Assembly (NCBI GenBank): GCA_963755195.1
Contig: CAVWIZ010000006.1
Location: forward strand, 186,001 to 250,000
From: CAVQJU01 sp963755195
GTDB lineage: Bacteria > Acidobacteriota > Vicinamibacteria > Vicinamibacterales > CAVVIG01
Direction: 5' to 3'
Length of the DNA: 64,000 nt
Shown: positions 60,299 through 64,000 of the stretch, one piece after another
How positions within the stretch are numbered: the stretch's first letter is position 1
Layout of the letters: every line of letters starts with the position of its first letter
Translations under genes and position numbers: made by a program
The notes under the pieces: model-generated
What the model saw: only the letters and a program-made list of their open reading frames with translations
Database searches by the model: none
What the model was told of the DNA's origin: nothing

Positions 60299-61287
60299 CC
60301 ACAGGCTCCGACGAGCGACGCAAAGCGCTCGAGATCGATGTTGCCGCCGGACACGACGGCGACGACTTTTCCTCCACCCACACGTCCGCTCGTCGCGGCG
60401 GCCACGGCACACCCCGCGGCGCCTTCGGCGATGACGTGCGCGCGCTCCGCGGTCAGCCTGATCGCCGTCGCCACGTCGTCGAGCGACACGACGATCGATC
60501 CGGTGAGCGGCTGCAACAGGGGCCACATCGTGTCGAGGACCGACTTGCCGCCGGCGCCGTCCACGAACGACGCCCGCCAGTTGCTGAAGGACACCGCGCG
60601 GCCCGCCGCCATCGACGCGTTGAGCGGCGACGCCGTTTCCGGTTCGGCGGCATACACCGCCGTGTGGGGGCACAGGGCCCGGGCGGCCGCGCCGATGCCG
60701 GCCAGCAGGCCGCCGCCGCCGAGCGGAGCGACGATCGCATCGACGTCCGGCAGATCTTCGATGATTTCGAGACCCGCCGTCCCGTTTCCGGCAATGAACC
60801 GATCGTCGTCGAACGGATGAATGAAGTAGCCCGTCATCCGGTCGGATCGGTGCTGCTCGACCGTGTGCCAGCACTCGTCATAGGTGGCGCTGACGATGGT
60901 GGCGCCAAGGCGGGCGATGGCGTCGAGCTTGCTGGCGGGCGCCGTGTCCATCACCATGACCGAGCATCGCGCGCCGACCTTCCGGGCCGCGTAGGCCACG
61001 CCCAGCGCGGCGTTGCCGGCACTGACGGTCCACACCCCGCCCGCGAGCTGCGCGCGCGTGAGCTGCCGGACGACGTTGAAGGCGCCGCGGATCTTGAACG
61101 AGCCGATGGGCTGCAGGACTTCGAGTTTCAGGTAGAGCTGCAGGTCGGGCGGCGCCGGCAGATCCACCCGGACGAGCGGCGTGCGGACCGCAATGCCCGA
61201 GAGAGCGGTGGCGGCCTCGCGGATCGCGTCGATGGAAATGTGCCGCGCCCGGTCGGTGATGTGGGCGACGTCCCTCGTGTCGTTCAT
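60295..61287 (-). CDS. Threonine/serine dehydratase-like PLP enzyme
   Basis: The 330-residue fold II enzyme has the PLP lysine in GSFKIRGAFN, the glycine loop PLGGGGLLAGIG and a serine near the pyridine ring (VSGGNIDLERF). The phosphate-loop motif reads SAGNAALG where classical threonine dehydratases have SSGNHAQG, which points to a subfamily that may act on other hydroxy-amino acids. It overlaps the DUF421 gene upstream and glgP downstream by four bases. Confidence 0.82.
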   Translation of the reverse strand: MNDTRDVAHITDRARHISIDAIREAATALSGIAVRTPLVRVDLPAPPDLQLYLKLEVLQPIGSFKIRGAFNVVRQLTRAQLAGGVWTVSAGNAALGVAYAARKVGARCSVMVMDTAPASKLDAIARLGATIVSATYDECWHTVEQHRSDRMTGYFIHPFDDDRFIAGNGTAGLEIIEDLPDVDAIVAPLGGGGLLAGIGAAARALCPHTAVYAAEPETASPLNASMAAGRAVSFSNWRASFVDGAGGKSVLDTMWPLLQPLTGSIVVSLDDVATAIRLTAERAHVIAEGAAGCAVAAATSGRVGGGKVVAVVSGGNIDLERFASLVGACG

Positions 61288-61862
61288 CCGCGCGACGCTC
61301 GCAGAGCCGAAATCTGCGCGGACAAGTCGTCGAGGCGCGAGATCACCTCGTCGTGCCGCGACGTTTCCGGCGTCGGCTTCTTCGCGAAGAAACAGATGCT
61401 GCCGCCGGGCTCGAGGACGGCGCGGTCGATATCGTCGAGCGAGGAGAATCCCTGCTTGTGCGCCGCTGTTTCCAGCTCCGCGCGTGTGATGAGCTCGTGC
61501 TTGAGGCGATCGAGCTTCAGCATGCCGTTCTCGATCAGTACGTCGGCGTCGCCCGCGAGGAAATGGTCCATCCGATCGTGGCCGTAGAGAAACTTCGCGA
61601 CGCCGTAGTTCACCAGAAGGAGCGTCGCCGCGCCGATGAGCCCCCCGGTGACGGTGTTGTCTTCGCCGATGATCGCGTTCTGCACGGTGTTGGAAATCGT
61701 CAGCAAAACCACCAGGTCGAACGGATTGAGCTGCGCCAGCTCGCGTTTGCCCGCCAGCCGCAAGCCCACGACGAGGAAGATATATACCACGATGGGCCGA
61801 ATGATTTTCTCGGCCACGGGCAGCCCAAGGACGAACATGTCGGCGACAAGCTTGCTATGCAT
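61284..61862 (-). CDS. DUF421 membrane protein (YetF-like)
   Basis: About 192 residues: three membrane helices (residues about 15-85, with RPIVVYIFLVVGLRLAGKRE and ISNTVQNAIIGEDNTVTGG), a cytoplasmic DUF421-type domain and a short coiled tail. Family proteins of the YetF type are of unclear function. Starts at 61862 or 61871 are equal in support. It begins the DUF421-dehydratase-glgP operon. Confidence 0.82.
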   Translation of the reverse strand: MHSKLVADMFVLGLPVAEKIIRPIVVYIFLVVGLRLAGKRELAQLNPFDLVVLLTISNTVQNAIIGEDNTVTGGLIGAATLLLVNYGVAKFLYGHDRMDHFLAGDADVLIENGMLKLDRLKHELITRAELETAAHKQGFSSLDDIDRAVLEPGGSICFFAKKPTPETSRHDEVISRLDDLSAQISALRASRG

Positions 61863-61924
61863 GCCGCCCATGCTAGCGGAAGCCGGGGGGTTTGTGAGCC
61901 CAAAGCGGTACAATTCGGGCTCAC

Positions 61925-62575
61925 ATGCGGCGTCTGGCGCTTGTTTTCGTCGTGGCGGGTGCGATGCTCTGCGAGGCTCGCATGAGCGCGCAGGAGCCGC
62001 CGCCGCGCATCGGGCCGTTCGTCGTCGATCTGCGCGCGACGGTCCCGATGTTTCCCGACGACTCGCAGCAGCTGGCCGCGAGCCGCAGTCCCAGCTGGAC
62101 GCTGGCCGACCTTCCCGGCCGCGGCTGGGGCGGCCAGGTGGGGCTTCACGTGTATCTCCTGCGATGGAAGGCGGTCACGTTCGGCATTGGCGGCGAGGTG
62201 ATCGTGGCCCGCGCCAGCACCACGCCGCCAGAAGGTTCGTCGTCGCAGGTCGCGGTGGAGGAGCAGCTGGTGTCGGCCGCGCCACAACTGTCGTTGAATT
62301 TCGGCTCGGGCCACGGGTGGAGCTATCTGAGCGGAGGCATCGGGCGGTCGGTGTGGTCCCTTCATGAGACCGGACTCGAGCCGACCAGCGCCGATGTGGA
62401 ACGCCTGCAGACCATCAACTACGGCGGCGGCGCGCGGTGGTTCATCAAGAAGCATCTGGCATTCAGCCTCGACCTGCACATCTACGAGATTCAGGCCGGC
62501 ACGCCCGTGCCTCCGCTCCCAGGAAGCCCTCGCAGCCGGATGGTGATCATCGGCGCAGGTGTCTCGCTCAAGTAG
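61925..62575 (+). CDS. Outer membrane beta-barrel-like protein
   Basis: The 216-residue protein has a signal peptide (about 1-23) and alternating strands (WGGQVGLHVYLL, TFGIGGEVIVARAS, LSGGIGRSVWSL, INYGGGARWFI, RMVIIGAGVSLK) of a small outer-membrane barrel. No family name is assigned. Divergent from the DUF421 gene. Confidence 0.6.
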   Translation: MRRLALVFVVAGAMLCEARMSAQEPPPRIGPFVVDLRATVPMFPDDSQQLAASRSPSWTLADLPGRGWGGQVGLHVYLLRWKAVTFGIGGEVIVARASTTPPEGSSSQVAVEEQLVSAAPQLSLNFGSGHGWSYLSGGIGRSVWSLHETGLEPTSADVERLQTINYGGGARWFIKKHLAFSLDLHIYEIQAGTPVPPLPGSPRSRMVIIGAGVSLK

Positions 62576-62584
62576 GCCGTTCGA

Positions 62585-63046
62585 TCACGATCTGGTCAGG
62601 GCGATGTTCCCGCTGCTGGCGAAGGGCGGCGTACAGGTCGCGGACGACAGCGCGTAGTTGCCAGCCAAACTCGATGTCGTGCTCCCGATTGTCGCCGTCA
62701 TGGTGCCGCCGAGCTGGCCGACACAGGCCGGCTGTGACGGAATGCCCCCGGGGCTGACCGAAATCGTATACGCCAGAGACGATCCTGTAAGCGTGCCCGT
62801 CAGGACGCCGTTCAATAACACGATGCCGTTGGGCAGCCGCACAAGCACCGGTCCTGAGACGGCGGAAGCGGTCTGCGTCAGCGTCCAGGTCATCGGTGCC
62901 GCAACGCCTTGCACGTTGAAATCCCCTCTCCACGTGCCGGTGAGGTCAAGCGGGGCTGAGGGCGACGGCCCGCTCACCGATCGGAGCGAAGTGCAGCCGG
63001 CGCACAGCAGCGCGATCGCCATCAGCACAAGAGTTCTTCGGGGCAT
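62585..63046 (-). CDS. Small lipoprotein
   Basis: The 153-residue protein has a lipobox (ALLCAGC), Ser-rich linker and a beta-rich domain with repeated TGTL/TGTW patterns. No known function. It converges on the barrel gene with nine bases between. Confidence 0.6.
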   Translation of the reverse strand: MPRRTLVLMAIALLCAGCTSLRSVSGPSPSAPLDLTGTWRGDFNVQGVAAPMTWTLTQTASAVSGPVLVRLPNGIVLLNGVLTGTLTGSSLAYTISVSPGGIPSQPACVGQLGGTMTATIGSTTSSLAGNYALSSATCTPPFASSGNIALTRS

Positions 63047-63259
63047 AAGCTATGAGCGATCGTACCATATGCACAGTCCATTCCCGTTCGTACAGAGGGC
63101 CGCGACCTCTTCAGCGGGCTGGCTGACGATCCTCAGCACTGACCCATCGATATCCCTCTTCCACCAAACCGCGCCACACATGTCCGCCTTCGCAGAGTCG
63201 GACGAACGCGGGTGTGGTTTTGGTCGGTCGATGAAATGCAGTTCTCGGAACGGGGACAA
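63047..63259. other. Non-coding gap
   Basis: The 213 bp between the lipoprotein and the SGNH-type gene contain only a 69-codon minus-strand frame without signal or family resemblance; I see no supported feature. Confidence 0.4.
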
Positions 63260-64000
63260 CTACCGTTGCTCGGACGCAGATGCCCACGATGCGGCGACCT
63301 GTCTCGCGACGAATGCGGCGCCGGCGGCGTTCCAATGGCTGTCCTCTGGCGCATACAGCACCTCGCCGGCCGCTGCAGCGCGGCGCATCGGCCCGGTCAG
63401 CGACACGAAATCGATGCCCGCGTTGCGGCAGAACGCGGCCAACCGTGTTTCCAGGTCCCACGGGTGCCATCGAGTGCAAGGACTGCCCGCAGGAAAGCGG
63501 CAGAAATCGCCGTACACCCGAAACTTCATTGGCACGAAGAACACAATCAGCTTGATCCCCCGTTGGCGGGCGATCTCGTCTCCGCGACGCAAGGTCGCTT
63601 TGGTTGTTTCGAATCGCGCGGATTCGTAGTCGCCTAGGGTGCGAGTGGCGTAAAAATCGAAGAAGAAGAACCGATGGTCGGCGCCGCCGCGGTCGCGGAA
63701 CCATCCGAAGCTATCGATGCCATTTGGCACGAGCCAATCGGATGTCTCTCGCAACTGCCAGAACACGTTCATGGTGAAGGACCGGTCGAGAAAGTCGTGC
63801 CACCTGCGAGGCGCCGATATCGACGACCTGGGAGCCGGCAAGCCCTGTTCGTAGGCCATCGCGTTCTCGAAGTTCTGATCGTCGTCCAGGTCGTTGCCCT
63901 CGAAGAAGAACCACGGGACCATTTGGGGCTTGAGGGGGAGGGCGTACGTCTCGAGCACTTTCAGCTCCTGCAGCGATCCGTAGCCAGAGACGCCGAGGTT
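63260..64000 (-). CDS. SGNH hydrolase/AlgX-like acyltransferase domain protein, N-terminal part missing at the window end
   Basis: The 246 visible residues are the C-terminal part of a longer protein: the frame is open to the window edge, where it reads NLGVSGYGSLQELKVLE. Strand VPWFFFEGNDLDDD and the C-terminal YAPEDSHWNAAGAAFVA (Asp and His of the SGNH active site in a DSHWN setting) are seen in AlgX/AlgJ-like O-acetyltransferases and SGNH hydrolases. The role is likely sugar acetylation of an exopolysaccharide, but no such cluster is visible here. Confidence 0.65.
   Translation of the reverse strand, partial: NLGVSGYGSLQELKVLETYALPLKPQMVPWFFFEGNDLDDDQNFENAMAYEQGLPAPRSSISAPRRWHDFLDRSFTMNVFWQLRETSDWLVPNGIDSFGWFRDRGGADHRFFFFDFYATRTLGDYESARFETTKATLRRGDEIARQRGIKLIVFFVPMKFRVYGDFCRFPAGSPCTRWHPWDLETRLAAFCRNAGIDFVSLTGPMRRAAAAGEVLYAPEDSHWNAAGAAFVARQVAASWASASEQR

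Noticed and set aside
63050..63259. A 69-codon minus-strand frame
   Set aside because: No signal sequence, no family resemblance, no ribosome site, and it fills a gap in GC-rich DNA where open frames arise by chance.

Overview
This window is a GC-rich bacterial chromosome segment, most likely from an Acidobacteriota (Vicinamibacteria-like) genome. The lineage call is inferred from a VWFA-related Acidobacterial-type protein (54198-56315), a CarboxypepD_reg/TonB-dependent receptor of the Oar type (42045-44453), and the general gene repertoire. No 16S gene is present to confirm it. Genes are tightly packed on both strands, with many ATGA/GTGA start-stop overlaps.

0-13.3 kb (+ strand) is a type IV pilus block. 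It holds two almost identical tandem pilin genes, each with its own terminator and each preceded by a matching sigma-54 -12 element (the downstream copy has the full -24/-12 promoter). These are followed by a VKOR-DsbA disulfide-forming fusion, an ABC-2 exporter (ATPase and permease) with a TPR protein, prepilin peptidase, a PAS/HisKA sensor kinase, three minor-pilin genes (PilV-, PilW- and PilX-like), a zinc-ribbon/TPR protein, a small secreted coiled-coil protein and an NtrC-type sigma-54 activator. A simple reading is that the kinase and activator form a PilS/PilR-like pair driving the sigma-54 pilin promoters. The VKOR-DsbA protein may oxidise the two-cysteine pilin.

13.3-34 kb holds housekeeping genes. 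These are aroB (-), nadB and proS (+), a HEAT-repeat protein (-), an OmpA-family porin (-), tatC/tatA (-), an S41 C-terminal processing protease (+), smc (+), a DUF4097 lipoprotein, an M48 protease and a Uma2 protein. After these begins the classic translation/RNA operon on the minus strand, in the order rimP-nusA-infB-rbfA-nrnA-truB-rpsO-pnp (40491 down to 30504), with rimO just upstream behind a terminator.

42-64 kb holds a TonB-type receptor with a downstream secreted protein. Next comes an eight-gene minus-strand run: M24 peptidase, HtrA, MidA-type methyltransferase, CYTH protein, a MurU-like nucleotidyltransferase, an AmgK-like sugar kinase, a TIM-barrel epimerase and asnS. It is followed by a VWFA protein with a PrcB-like partner, a VOC protein, a DUF421/threonine dehydratase/glucan phosphorylase operon, small secreted proteins and the 3' part of an SGNH-type gene cut by the window end.

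The most striking property of the window is the state of the sequence itself. More than 40 single-base insertions interrupt otherwise conserved genes in three patches (about 3.1-7.2, 12.9-19.2 and 26.6-34.2 kb), while the intervening stretches and everything from 34.3 kb onward are clean. Every resolved shift is +1. I read this as unpolished long-read sequence patched into better consensus, not biology, so the broken genes are annotated here as single genes with insertions. A second theme is short 7-bp and 9-bp microsatellites (GGTTCA-type and CGCAGAG-type) at gene junctions and once in frame inside a gene. No rRNA, tRNA, CRISPR array, prophage or insertion sequence was seen.
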